From assembly GCA_013397075.1 (NCBI GenBank), contig VWZS01009934.1:4492305-4556304 (forward strand): a stretch of 64,000 nt of DNA, written 5' to 3'. The stretch is from Rhabdornis inornatus. Lineage: Eukaryota; Chordata; Aves; Passeriformes; Rhabdornithidae. The notes beneath the pieces were generated by a model, which was not told the origin of the DNA, searched no databases, and saw only the letters and a list, made by a program, of their open reading frames with translations. A program made the position numbers and the translations under genes. This document shows positions 1 through 12,500 of this stretch, piece after piece (the first letter of the stretch is position 1; every line of letters starts with the position of its first letter).

Positions 1-345
1 GGGGCTGTCCGAGCCGGGCTGCGCCTCCCCGCGCCCCAGCCCCTCTGTTGATCGCTCTGTTGTCACTCCCTTAGCGACCGTCGCCACGTCGCGCCTCCGC
101 GTCCTGCCGGGCACCCCCGGCCACCTCCCTTTCCCGGCTCCCCGCGGCCGGCTGTCATGTTTCCAGAAAAAGCCGGCCCCGGGGCTGCGGGGCGCTGCCC
201 GTGCCCGGCAGGTGTCCCCGGCGCCGGACGGGAGCGGCTCTCGCCACCGCGGGGCTCCCGCGCCCGGCCCGCCGCGGGTCTCTCCCTGCCTCCCTCCTCA
301 TCCAGCCCTTTTCCAGGCTCAGGGAGAGAGATGGGGGCGAGCCTG
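1..345. promoter_or_regulatory. CpG-rich block at window edge, possible promoter
   Basis: The first ~345 bases are strongly GC-rich with many CG dinucleotides (for example around 75-100 and 140-270). They then drop abruptly to AT-rich DNA near 360, with an inverted CCAAT motif (ATTGG) at 357-361. This is the look of a CpG-island edge, which in vertebrates usually marks a promoter. The short open frames across it on both strands are what GC-rich DNA gives by chance, and I recognise no protein in them. It could be an alternative upstream promoter or first exon of LDLRAD4, or of an antisense transcript. The island is cut by the window start, so its true extent is unknown. Transcription direction cannot be read from the sequence. 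Confidence 0.5.
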
Positions 346-3300
346 AGCCGTCACCTATTGGCAATAAATAAGCATAAATCAAATTCTTCCTATTGTTTAA
401 TAATTTGATTAAAACGCAGATATTTCATCACTAAACGGTTGTTTAGTCCCTTTCTCTGGCCCCCCATCCCACCCCATTTGAAGGCTTCCAACCAGCTCCT
501 CAAAGCTGCCGAAACTGACACGCTCCCCCTCCCACACATAGCACTTGAGGGGAAATGGCAGAGAAAGCCTCCAGCTGTGAAGGCTGCAGTGAGGACCCTA
601 TTTTCACCAACCATTTTCCATCAGCAGGAGACGGACATCCTGTAATCCAAACAGGGAGGCTAAAGAGGAGCGGACAGACATCACCTATCTGAAATGTCGG
701 TGGTATCTATACTAGCTTGCCAGATTTTCTTCTTCGCTCCTTGCCTGCTGGCATCACATTTCACCATTTCAGTCCCTGCTCAGAACGGTGTGTCCCAGCT
801 CACCAGGTTGCCTGGAGCACCTTCTCATCCCTTCCAAGAACTCATGATGCAGGTGTCCCTCAGGACCTGCCTTTGCCCCTGTCTCAGTGGTGCCCCAGGC
901 ACCTCTCCCCAGCTGACAGCCCCTCTGCTGAGCCTGCCAACACACCTGCGGCTGAGCTGGTGGGGCAAATGCTGCATTCCTTTGCATTCACCACAGTGGC
1001 TGTTTTCTTCTTGCCAAATCCTTCCTAGCTGCAGAACAGATCCTTCACTTCATTGAGACATATCTCTGATGAGCTGCTTTTTTGATTGCCAATATATTAA
1101 AAATAGCCAGATTTTTTAGGATTTTTTTTTCTTTTAATGTTCATGTGTAAACACAGTATCTCTGTGTACACAGTTCCATCCTGATCCATTCTTTGGTTTT
1201 GGAAGACTTTGACTTTTGTATATGAGCAGAAGATGTCACCCCAGTGAGCATCAGCTCAGTGCCAAAGTCTCTATGGCCTAGTTTTTAGAGATTATGAGGA
1301 TCCACTGTTACTTGAGTAGCTAACAGGAAACAGAGTGATGGGCATCTCTGAAAAGCTATTGAAAAAATTGTTACTTAAAAAAGTGTACATATGTGAACAC
1401 TAGGCTGGTAGAGTACATGGCTGTAACTGTGCCTTGAGCTAACCAAGAGACTCAAAAGGTCAGAGGCACCATAAAAATTGTTATACAGAGCTGGTACAGA
1501 CCCTGCAAGAATTTCACTGCCACTTGCTGGGAAGGGGCATTTTAGTTCCAGGAGAGATTTGGGTTTAAATTTTAGTTGTTATTAAAAACTAGAACATAGT
1601 TTTAAACTTTTTTTTTTTCCTCTTTTAATGGGGGGAGAAGATTCAGCAACTCTTCTTATTCTGTCTGTTTATCTAATCTCCAAAGAGGTTACCAAGGTTA
1701 GATTTTTGAACAAGACAGATGTGTAGATATGTCATTACATATTCAGAAAATGTGTGTGCTGAGCTCTTTTAAAGCTTGACATTTCTGGATGCTGAGAACT
1801 TCTGAAAATGTGGCCCACTATATGAAATTACTGTATGTCATTAAAAAAAAGAAAAAAAAGAAAAAAAAAGTGTCAGTCCAGATAACTCAGAAGATAAAAT
1901 GGTGTTCTGCACAGCATGGGAATAAAGAAAAACCAGGAGTGAGAATTGCATGTTGAAGGCTAGGAATGCATCATGCTCATGGCTTCTCCACAAGTCAGAT
2001 TTTACAACTGTGTAGACACAGCCATTTCTTTTTCCTTGGCTTTTCCATGTGCCTTCAGCTGGTACTCAGGGCTGTGGCTCGTCTTGCTGTGCCTATTACT
2101 CAACCTAGCCTTTGCCTGCATCACCCACCCAAACCTTAATTAGTTACGGCCGCACGATGTGCGTGGGCTGCGTGTGGCACCGCAGCGACTTGTGGGTGCA
2201 GTGCTGCTACATGCAGTGGTGTCAGTGTGGGGGTTTCCTTTCTTTGGTATCACTGAATTTGAAAACCTTCTTCAGCTCTGTGTGGGTTCTGCATGTGTAA
2301 AGAGTGATTGTAATAGTCACCTTATCTCACAGCTGAAGGACTGCAGCAGAAAGCTGTTAAGAGGGCTAAGTTATTGGCAACAAACATTTCCTGTCAGTTT
2401 GCAGTTCCTCAATCTGAAAACTTAGCCAGTTTATGTTCTGCTTGATCAGATTTACATCCAAGGTATTTTCTCTGTTGTTCAGAACAGATACTTTTCAGGG
2501 CAGAAATCATTCTGTCCTTTCCTTTGCCACTCTCAGTTTTGAGGATGCTGAGTTGTTAGCAGTTCAAAATGATGGATGATCCCTCTATAGAGATGATGGA
2601 GTAATTACCAGAACCTGAACGTGTTCATGCTGAGAGACCATATAACATCGAGAAACTAAAACTGTAAAGCCGCCTCATGTGAAGAGTTATTTCTAGGACA
2701 TAGGAATACAGAGCTCTTGTTTAAAATTTTTCTAGTGTCTGTAAAGCACTTTTAAAGATAAGTAACTATTATGGCCTATCTCATGGCCAGTGGAAAGTGG
2801 AGGCGTGAAGGTTGGACTTACTGTGACAGAGGTACAGAGAAGAATGGAAGAGACTGGATTGCTTCCATGCTTCTGTAGATTTCCCGTCCATTGCCATACT
2901 GGTTGGATCATGTTGCTAACCACCTAATGTTTTTGTCTCTGGTAGGCTTTGAGTCTGAACTGGTGGTGGCTTGTCATGCCCTAGTGTCACTAGCATGTTT
3001 GTTTGAGGGGAGGGAAACCTGAAAAATGAATGAAGAGGTGTTATCTCAAGCCTTTCTTAAATGCCAGTATTCATTCTTAAATGAGCTTGCTTTAACTTGC
3101 CTTAGTACTTCTTTTGTTTAGTGAAGAGTACTTCAGCATATTGAATTTCATGCTGTTTGATGCAGCGATACACATTAACACATGGTGAGGAGTAAATGTA
3201 AGTACACTGTGCTCTTCTGTCTTCCATAAATAATAATATCGGCCACCTTAATCTCAGTTCCTTCCAATTTATTTCATTTCAGTCACAGGGAGCTCATAAC

Positions 3301-6300
3301 ATCCATGTCATCTAGCCTATATGGCAACCAAAGATCCCATTTTACCCAGTAAGCTGGCAGTGTTGGTAATGGTCTTCAATACCAGGTCAAGAAGGCTTAA
3401 GCACAAAACTTGCGTGTGGTTTCTTTTTGTGCAGTACATGCTATTGAGAGTGAATAAACATTTCTTTGTTAATTCTGTTAATATACTTGCTTTTAGTGTA
3501 ATCTCGTCTTGCATCCATTTGAAGCACAATACTGACTAATCTTTTCATTTGTTTAACCTGTTTACTAAACCCCAAGTTTCCCAGAGCAACAAGGGTAAGA
3601 CATGAAGGGCTCAGGTACAGTTTAAGAATATAGAATAGCCTGGAGTAAAGGGCTCAAGAATAGCAAGTGGGAGTTATTTACAGCAATTTAAGCTAATCTG
3701 TCTGTGTGTGGAAACTGAGCAGAGAGCCCTCACATGAGGGGGCAGTGATATTCAGCATGGGAGCAGTGAGCAAGCTTTGCAAGAGGAGATCTAATACTCC
3801 TGTCCTCTGGTGGCCTTCCTTTTGAAGCAGATGTCACTGAAAGACAAAATACCAACCACATTAAATTCCCTGAAATCTTTTGTGTAGGTTTACTCATCAT
3901 AAAGCAGCAAGAGCTTGCTCTCTTTCTTCATAGACAATATTAGTTTTTGGTTTGTTTTTTGTTGTTGTTGTTTTTTTTTCTTTTTAATAGATTTTGATTG
4001 CTGCTCAAGGTTTATGGTGTTCCAATAGTCATGTTAGTGTACAGACTGAACTTCAGAACCTGTGTTTTATATTTACAGATATCTTAAGATTGACTTTTGG
4101 GGATGAGAATGCTCTTCCCATATCCAGAAATAAATTACTTTGAGAAATGGAGATAAACATCTATTTAACTCTTTTAACCCGTTGAGCTTAAGTAGTATAT
4201 CTTTCTTCTGCAGAATATTTTTCCAACTATTTTTTTTGAGCTCAGTTTACTCAGAAACTTGGTTCTCTGAAAAAGGGAGACTGGGAAACTTTGGCATTTG
4301 TAGAAAATACGGTTATAAAATAACAGAGGCATAGGAGGTTATTATTAGTTATAATTGCTGTTTGTTTTCCTGGTTTCAGAAAATCTACCATTGCTGCTTT
4401 TGTACATATGGATGGTTTTATAACGTAGGGTGAAGGCTCTGGCAATGTTTATGTGCTTTTGCATTTTTTGTTAGTATTCTAATTATCATCAGTTTCTCCA
4501 ACCAGACCAAGCCATTAACATTCCTCCTACTTAATGCTTAATGGGAATCAGAGTTGAAGTTTGACATGAAACAACCGTATTGTTCTTTGTTCCTGGTTCT
4601 GTGTCTGCATGTGTAAATCACACACACATCCACATATGTGTCCTTTTTAAATTTGCAGCTAACAATTTTTTAACAATTTAACAGTGTTAAAATGTTTTGG
4701 AAAAATGATAAGAAGGTGAGAGAAAGTCCTTAACAAAGTGACAGGGACACAGCCCACACAACTGAATGTCTTGGTGCAGAGGACTTTTGAACAGACACAC
4801 ACAGACAGTATCCATCACAAGTACTGCCAGCACTTGGATGGCTCATGTAAATGTTGTATTTCTTTAAAAACCAGTAATACATGACGAAAAGCGAAGGTGT
4901 TTTCAGCTTCATTTAATTGTTGTCTTCTTTCTTTGAATGACCTGCCTTCGGTAGCTCGTTAGTACCTTTTGTGTCCCCTCAGAATGTTCTGTGCTGTGAG
5001 CTGTGCCCTTACAAACGATTTGAACTTGTGGAAGTGGCAGGGGCAACTTTCGGAAACATGTAGCTGCCAAGTTTCCTGTGATGTGATCTTAAAATAGACC
5101 AGACTGGGAAAAGAGGGGAGGACTGTCACCAAGTGTGCTCCGCATGTCAGGACTGTTTTTACTTGATCTATATCGGCTGGCGAAGTCCTTTGTGAGCAGA
5201 AGAAAGAACCTCACCCCCACCCATTTCCTCCTTTCAAGCTATTTTGGGCTTCCTGTGAAGTTCTCAGTGTACTTTCTCAGCCAGAGCAGCATTGTGAGCT
5301 CCTTCTGGTAAATCACATTTTCGGGTTGGGGTGGGGGTTGGGGTGATTATAAGGAGAAGACAGGAATTTGTCTTTAAACAGGTTGGGTTTTTTTTCTTCC
5401 CTTCATATGTTCAAGAAAATTCTCATTAACCCACTGCATGCATGTAAGTTTCCAATATAATTTTTTTGACCAGGTCTACCTAGGCGGCTTTCACTCATGC
5501 TAGTAGGTGGTGCAGTCATTTTCTCTTTTCTCTTTTAAGGAGTCATTAAATTTAACAAAGAGCTAGTGTCAGGAAAAGGCAGCAGGATCTTAAGGAATTT
5601 GTGGAATATTCAAGCTGAATGTTCTTATTAGTTCATGGTTGAAAAATGCCACTGCATAAACACACATCACTGATCTATTTCTGTAGTGAAGCAATAGCCT
5701 AGTTCTTTTTTTTTTTTTCGCTGAAGTTTCCACCAAAATAACTCAGTTGTTTTCACTGAGCTTGTCGTTGATTCCAGCTATTATGGAAGAAACCAAAATT
5801 GGAGCCCAATTTCCACGTGAATGTAAAGAGTTCTCCTCTCCTTAGCCATATTCCCAGAAAAACATAGAGAAGCAGAAAAAAAAGTTCTGAATGAAGAAAT
5901 AGAAGTATGGAATAACATGCTCTCAGATTTCTCTGCATTAAAAAATTCAGATTATATGAAACATGCATGTATAAAAAGAGAAAAAATGTGGGAATTGGAT
6001 TAAAGAGTTTTATCATGTGTTTGGTTGGGGCTTTTTGCTGTTTTTTACAGAACTGCTCAGCCCTACAGTTCCTGAAGTCCTCAAGACTGTTACTACTTGA
6101 ACCTACTGAAGGCTGAGCAGTTTAGTGAAGGATTTGCATGCACTGCAAAATTTTCTCTGTATAGTTGTAAATACTGGCCTAATCCTAGGGAGTGTTTTGT
6201 TGAAAGGCTACACTTGGTTAAATATAAGCATTTTTCAGAGAACACTCAAAAAAAAGTCCTCTGTGGGAAGGGAAGAAATGACTGATTTAATTTTTTTTCC

Positions 6301-7990
6301 TGATATCATTTAAAATTCAGGAACAAACCAGAAAAAGATTATTTGTAGCTTCCTGGACAAGAAACCCACCAAAACTATACCTCACATTCAGTATCTGAAA
6401 ATTCTTTGAAGTTTTTCTTTGGAGAATCCCTCCATGTGCAGTCACAGTGAGGTCAGTTGACAGTTCCTGACATCTCAGCATGAACTGATGTGTTACTTTT
6501 TAGTGCTGTAAACACAAGCAGTATTCTGAGTCTGTGCACACTCCAAACAGGTGCTTTTTGCAACCATTTTAAAAGGGAATAGGTATTTTTCGGAAGAATC
6601 AAATGTCTTTGTTCTTCCTCCAAACTATAGTTCACCATTAAGAAATCATCTCAATGCATTAAATGTCTTTTATGCTTAAATTAGACCTGAAGCCTTTGGG
6701 GCAGAGTTGAGAAGGCAAGGCCTTGGTAATTTTTAATTTCTACCCTTACTCTTGAGTTTGTTTGCTCTGTATTAAAATCCTAAGTAAAAGTCTGTGTGTT
6801 AGTGTTAATCCATGAGAATGTTTTGCAGATGTAGAAACTTGGAGTCAGTCCTGAAAGCACCATATTCTCCTGGTACTTTTATCTTGTCCCATCTTTTCCC
6901 CTGTCTGCAACATCTTATTATTTTCATGGCAGTGGCAGTTCCTTAAACTCACTTGCTGTTTTTTCCATCACCTGATGGGCTAGAGCAGTACACATTGCTA
7001 GTATTTTTCTCAGAAATATGTCCTTGAGTCTCACTCACTTGTCTGTACACCAAAATCAAAGTATGTTTTCTTCAGGCATTGCTACTTTTTACGTAAAGGT
7101 TCAGGATAACAACTTCCTAGCTTTTCCCTTAAAATATGGAAAACTACAGCAAAAACCCAGAAGGCTTGGTGGGGTGGGCAGAACAGTCCAGCTTAGTTTT
7201 TCAAACCTGGCTTTCCCAACATAGCTTCAAGTTTTCCTATTTGCCTGGCAGGACTAGGTCTGGAATCAAATGTATTATATTTAAGTTGTCTTAAAGCTTA
7301 CTGCACTGTTGTTATGAGTTGTTTTTGTTAGTTTGTTTAATTCCTTGCTCATGAAAATCTTTTCTGCAAGCTCCTGCTTCTCACTTCTGGCATCAAAAAA
7401 TTTAAATCAATCACATTTTCGTTTTGCTATGGTGATATACTTTGTTAAGAGGCCAATCTGGTGATCTTCATGGGTGTGTTTTGGGAACCCCAGGCTCAGA
7501 TTCTGGTAAAACCAAAAATCATATTAAATAGCTCCTTGTGATTTTTTTCTCAGGATGCAGCTTGTTTTATGACGGTGGGCCATGGAGAAGGATAGCTGTC
7601 AGGGCTGGGTACAGGGACAAACACAGAGGGTTTCTTTTCAGGGCTGGGGGAAGCATTTCTGCCCGGGTGAGCCCGGCACAGACAGGCCAGCCTCTCTTGT
7701 GCTGCTGTAAGCATACAGAATGTGGAGGGTCATAAATTCTGGGAGCATCGAAGTTCCAGTCCGTGCCAGTCTGCAAGCAGGAAGTTTTCTGAGGCAGGCG
7801 TGGTTCCAGGTGGTGGGGGGCAGGACAGGGCTGTGCTGCTCCAGATTGGGACCACTGCACAATAGCCCTCGCTTGCAGCAGCTGGGCTGTGACACTGGCA
7901 GGAGATACTTTGTGCAGCTGGGCCATGCCAGTGCCAGATACGAGTCCCATGGTACGGGCTGACCCAGCTGCACTGAAAGTCTCATTCTTC
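346..7990. other. Non-coding stretch, no gene seen
   Basis: AT-rich DNA with only short chance open frames (about 130 codons at most, overlapping on both strands). A somewhat GC-richer pocket lies at 7560-7960, with overlapping frames on both strands and no recognisable protein. Poly-T and TTG-rich runs occur near 3950-3985. The stretch is probably intronic to a longer LDLRAD4 transcript, by position only. Confidence 0.5.
1843..1870. repeat. A-rich simple repeat, period 9
   Basis: Three successive units of eight or nine A followed by G. A low-complexity microsatellite with no further signal. Confidence 0.85.
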
Positions 7991-7996
7991 TCTCCG

Positions 7997-8026
7997 TATT
8001 TATTTATTTATTTATTTATTTATTTT
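7997..8026. repeat. (TTTA)n microsatellite
   Basis: About seven uninterrupted TATT/TTTA tetranucleotide units. A simple repeat likely to vary in length between individuals. Confidence 0.9.
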
Positions 8027-8029
8027 AGA

Positions 8030-9310
8030 TCAACAATGCAAAGTGGGGGTTACAGCTAATGTGCTCTTGCACCCGTGTGCATAAAATACGTAGACATTAA
8101 GCAAATACAATTCACTTCTTTCTTTCCTTCTCTTTAAGCATTGCAAGAGTTTCTTAGACATCTGCAGTTGTCCAAGCTGCATTTCTTGCTCTCCTAAAGG
8201 CACAAAGTGTGGTTAGAAAGAAAACAACCCTGCTTGTATGTGTAGATATATACATGAAAATAAAATATATCCCTGTTTGCTTTTTCAGTTCTGCTTAGGG
8301 AAGAGCAGTTTTGAGTATTCAAATAATGCAAGCCGAAAATTTTTCTAATGAGCATCATTTTATTTGAGTTGGAAGTACTGATAATACACATTTCACAGGT
8401 CAGCAACTAAAGCCCAATTACATAGTGATTTGTAGATTGTCCAATTGTGAAGGGGCGGCAGTCAGCTTTCTTTCCCAATCTAGAGTGTCTCACAGGTATA
8501 TATTTACAATTCCTACACCAGCTTCATAAGCATAAAATAAGATCCAAGTCTCTTAGTTGCCTTGAGGGCTTTCTAGACTGGGAATGGGCTTTGTTTCCCA
8601 AGTATGTCTCTAATCCAATAAAGCAGTTTAAAGCATTACTATAAAAGAAGATATATAAAATATAATTAATTATTGTTGGATAATGCTGACAAACAGGTGA
8701 AGAAACTTTTTTTTACTATTCAGTGATGACAGTCTGAATCAGGATTTAGCTCAGAGCAAATTGCCATTCTAAAGCATTCAAAAATAATTTGCCAAGACAT
8801 TAAAAAAAAAAAAGAGAGAGAGAATTGCTTAAAATAGTGATGTTAAGAAAAATCATCAAATTACATTTGACCAAGGGAAACTTCCAGTTCTTTTTATTTG
8901 TTTACTGGCATTTTATTTTCTCTTGGGAAACTCTGAAGCTAGATTTTCAGGCTATTCTCTGCAATTATGGGAACCCGGAAAGTTCAGTTTTTAAAAGAAA
9001 TCCAAGTTTCTCAAGAAGAAAAATGACTGCAGGAACTGGGACTTCTAAAAGGAGTGAGCAAATGCTGTGGCATTCGAGATGGTTTTGTTGTCTTTCAACT
9101 TTCCCACAGACCAGAAGAGCAATGGTCCTTGACAAATAAAGACCTCTGCTTGCAAATGGCCTCGTGTTGGCAGTCCCAGGTGTGAAATGCTGGGTGTTAC
9201 CATCAGAGAGCTTTGAGGGGCATCAGTAACAATGACAAGAAGGCATAAGAGGCCAGGTTGTCCCTGTTTTTTAAGTAGCAGAGCATGGAGTGATGTGAGA
9301 AATGAAGGGT
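8030..9310. other. Non-coding stretch, nothing recognised
   Basis: AT-rich sequence with an A-run followed by GA repeats at about 8800-8822. No gene, RNA or clear mobile element is visible. Confidence 0.5.
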
Positions 9311-9314
9311 GGAG

Positions 9315-9418
9315 CTGAGTTACTTGCATGAGTAACATCTGCAGGACTGGGCCTGATCTCCTTCCCACTGAAAGCAACAGGCATCTTGCCAGCCCCAGCA
9401 CTGGGACCAGGATCTGTG
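9315..9418. repeat. Degraded amniote inverted-repeat (MITE-like) fragment
   Basis: The segment contains a TTACTTGCATGAGTAA palindrome-like stretch, then a GGGCCTGATC core. This is followed by a degenerate inverted pair built on CCCACTGAAAGCAACAGG and AGCACTGGGACCAGGATC. The layout resembles short non-autonomous inverted-repeat elements that are abundant in bird, turtle and crocodile genomes, whose arms carry versions of CCCATTGACTTCAATGGG flanked by GGGCCTGATCC. That family description is from memory and I cannot name the family with certainty. A second, better-paired relative lies at 56171-56242. Confidence 0.45.
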
Positions 9419-9481
9419 CCAGCAAAGAAGAGGAAACTGATCAGGCTTTTTCTATGGCCTGTTCAAGGAGGAAGAATTTTT

Positions 9482-9574
9482 AAAAACCACCAAAAACAAA
9501 CAAATAAACAAAAAAAACCCAAACAACAACAACAACAAAACCACAACAAAACAAAACATTAAAAAAAAAAAAAA
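9482..9574. repeat. A/C-rich low-complexity tract
   Basis: A run of (CAA)n, (CAAA)n and poly-A units. On the minus strand it gives a meaningless V/F-rich open frame, which explains the long minus ORF over 9480-9887. Confidence 0.85.
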
Positions 9575-9579
9575 GAGGG

Positions 9580-12500
9580 AAAGGCACAAATAGGTGAAAA
9601 TAAATGATACAAGTAAAATAGACTCTTTGGCTGATATCCATAGGGCCATGTTTTGTAAGCAGTGTCTTTAGTCCTGCCAGTCTTCCTTCAGACATGTGGG
9701 AAGCTTCGCGCTTGGTTGGAAGAGTCAGTCTCTGGGTTTGAAGGTGTGGGATACGAAGAACTGGAACAGGAGATAGATGGCCACTGGCATTTCTGTGGTA
9801 GAGGTGCCATGAGGGCAGGGAACATGTTTTTCTCAACTTGGGAATGTTGCATTGCAGCTTTAATAAAATTGGAAATACCATCCTCATGACCTGGATCTTT
9901 TCCCTAAGCTTTTGTTTTCTTCTTTTTTATTATAGTTAATCTTATTTCTAAATGCCAATTTTCCTTCCCCTAGGAAATTTAGTAGGTAATGGCATCTTTA
10001 CCTCTTTCTCTAGCCCAGTTAAGTTTTGAGGTGGTTTTTCATTTCTGTAGAGGAATTTTTGGGTTGTGTGTTTTAAGTGTGGTAAATGAGAGTAGAAATA
10101 GGTCAACCGATTAGTAACTGCTGGTTTGCCTTTAAAAGCAAATCACTTTTAAAATTATTCTTCATATTTCTCAGTGTATATGCCAGCTATGTGTAATTTT
10201 AGCTTGTGTAAGTGGCAATGGATCATTTGGGGCAAGGGAAAACAAACCTTCTGGAATCAGAACAGAGCAGACTAAGTAAAATAATGAAAGCATATGTAAT
10301 TATTTCCTAAAAAAATGTTGTACTGCAGTGAGGTTTTAGGAATCCCACATGTAGGAGGAAGTTGCAGCTTTGAACCTAGTGTGTTTGGAGAGTTGCTTAC
10401 CTTGGTAGCACAAACGTAACTCATTGACTGATTTGAGAACTTTTCTGTTGAAATTAAATAAAGAGAAAATTTTCCTATTTACTGTTTTGTCCCTGGAAGC
10501 TTGTAGGCTGTAAGCAGAGCTGTTACAGTACTGGTGCACTTGAAAACATGAATTTATATTACCTGGAGAGTTTTTAAGGTATCACATCAGCTTGTAGTCG
10601 TACTACCCACACTGTGTGTTTATCAGTGACTTGTTTGCTATACTTCTAAAAATTAATTGCTTGGCATGTTTCTGAACTGGTTGGGAAGTTCCTTTAAACT
10701 TGTACTCTGAAGTTCTCTCTTAGTTAATGACTGCAGCTTAGTCTGCACTAGAAAATGGTACATCAGCAAGGGTTGTGCGTAAATCACTCTCCTAACACAT
10801 TCAGCTGTGCCAGCAGAACCCAGAAGATAAATGAAATTATTTTTAAAAAGCATTTCTGCCGGTGTAGCTTGTTCCTTCCAAGAGACAGGTCTAAAGTGCA
10901 CTGTCTGAGGGCTTCTTTGCACATGTAGTCTGTGTAAGGGTAAGAGACAGTTACTCACATAACTTTATGAACTCTGTCAAAGTGCTCTTATGCTAGAGGT
11001 ATTTTCAGTGACCAAGATGTCCTGTTTTCAGAAACCCTTTCCAACCTTACTTAGACCCAAACAATACCAATTTAATGCCTTTTTAGAAGTGGACTCATTA
11101 GAGTTAGTGGAGTTCCCTTCTTGTCCTGAGGAGTTAAAGGGTATTTTTTAACAGTCGATCTGATCAGCAGAATATAAATTGCAACCTGATCTGGACTCTA
11201 GTGCTGACCTGGCTTTGGGCATAGCATCATATGAGGCACCTCCCAGGGCCACTCCAGCCTGAAGGATTCAGTGGCTCTGGGCAGGGCTGTGCCAGTTCAT
11301 GGGCAGTGTATGCTGCAGTGTGTGCTGCACACATCTGAATGGCTTATGTAGCTTTCATAGGTGCTGGCAAGGTTAGCCAAGAAAATGGCCTGAATGGGTG
11401 AAAAAAGTTATTTTGTATCACAGGTGTTTTCTAAGTGCCTGGATCTCTCTTCTGCCTCGTATTGTGACCACTGTGGTTCCTCTGCATTTTGCCATCCCTG
11501 GCAGGTTTCAAGGGGAGAGGTCTAGCAGTTGAAGCACTATTAAACTCTTAAAGGTTGTTATGGTTCCTGTTGTTTTTCTGATGCTGTGTCTTTGGCATGC
11601 ACTGGTGCATGGCATGCAGAACAGTTGTGGTTGATCTACCATCCCTCCCTTTCCCTCAGTAACCTTAGTGAGCTAGCAGTGTGAAGGAAAATGGTAAATG
11701 GTACAAAAATTCCCAATTCCTCTTTCAGTGTTCAGATTTTTTTTTTATTTTGGGGGGTGATAATTTTCCTTATCTGTGGCACAGAGGTGGTAGTCCACGT
11801 GGATTTGCTGAATGTGCTCATGGGGCATTGCAGAAGAGATCTCTCATCTCCTACTTCTTTGTCGCTGTGCTGGCACCACTTCTGTTCCCAATAGTGCGAT
11901 GCCTCTCCAATTTCCTGTCTCTACATGCCAGATTATGGGAGTTTGACAGTCAGCAGTGCTGTACTGGGGCCAGAGCCAAAGAACAGGAGCAAAAGACGTG
12001 AGCAAAATGCTTTCCTTGGGAGAAGCTCTGTACTAGGGGTCTTAGGTTATTGACTTGGAATGACTGACCTAAGTCTTTCTAGCAATTTGAAGGTGGGGCT
12101 TGTAACTGGAAGCCTTCCTGCCCCTCGTTTTTTACACTATCCTATTCCAACATTGTTGCCATTTGAGTCTTTGAATTCTGTGGAGTCTGCAAGGCTGTGA
12201 AGAAAATCCTGGAACTCCTGTCTTGCTGTCCCGGTGATCTACTGTTCACTCAGATTTCACATTTTGTTTGCCAAGTCATTTTGAGACCAAAACCAACATA
12301 AAGACCCAGAGTGTTCCATGTCAATGCTCAGATCCTGTAGGAAAAAGTTAAGCAATCCAAATTGTAATAGGAACGATGGCTTCTTTTGGGACTTTAATGA
12401 CACTCAGCAGTAATTTGGAGACTGACTAGTCTGAGATTGCTACCACTGAACTTGCAGTAGCCGTGCAAGGTTCTCTGCAGAGCTGCAGTTCTGGTCAGCT

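Noticed and set aside
157..408. 83-codon + frame at the window start
   Set aside because: Low-complexity composition in CpG DNA, no recognised sequence, and no donor site that joins a known exon.
2730..2850. GTAAAGCACTTTTAAAGAT string resembling a MIR end
   Set aside because: Only a short stretch fits; similarity to MIR could not be extended.
9480..9887. 135-codon minus frame with V/F-rich end
   Set aside because: Its tail is the translation of the A/C-rich simple repeat at 9482-9574.
11035..11075. CCCTTTCCAACCTTA reminiscent of a CR1 3' end
   Set aside because: Lacks the ATTCTATGAT tail and flanking CR1 sequence.
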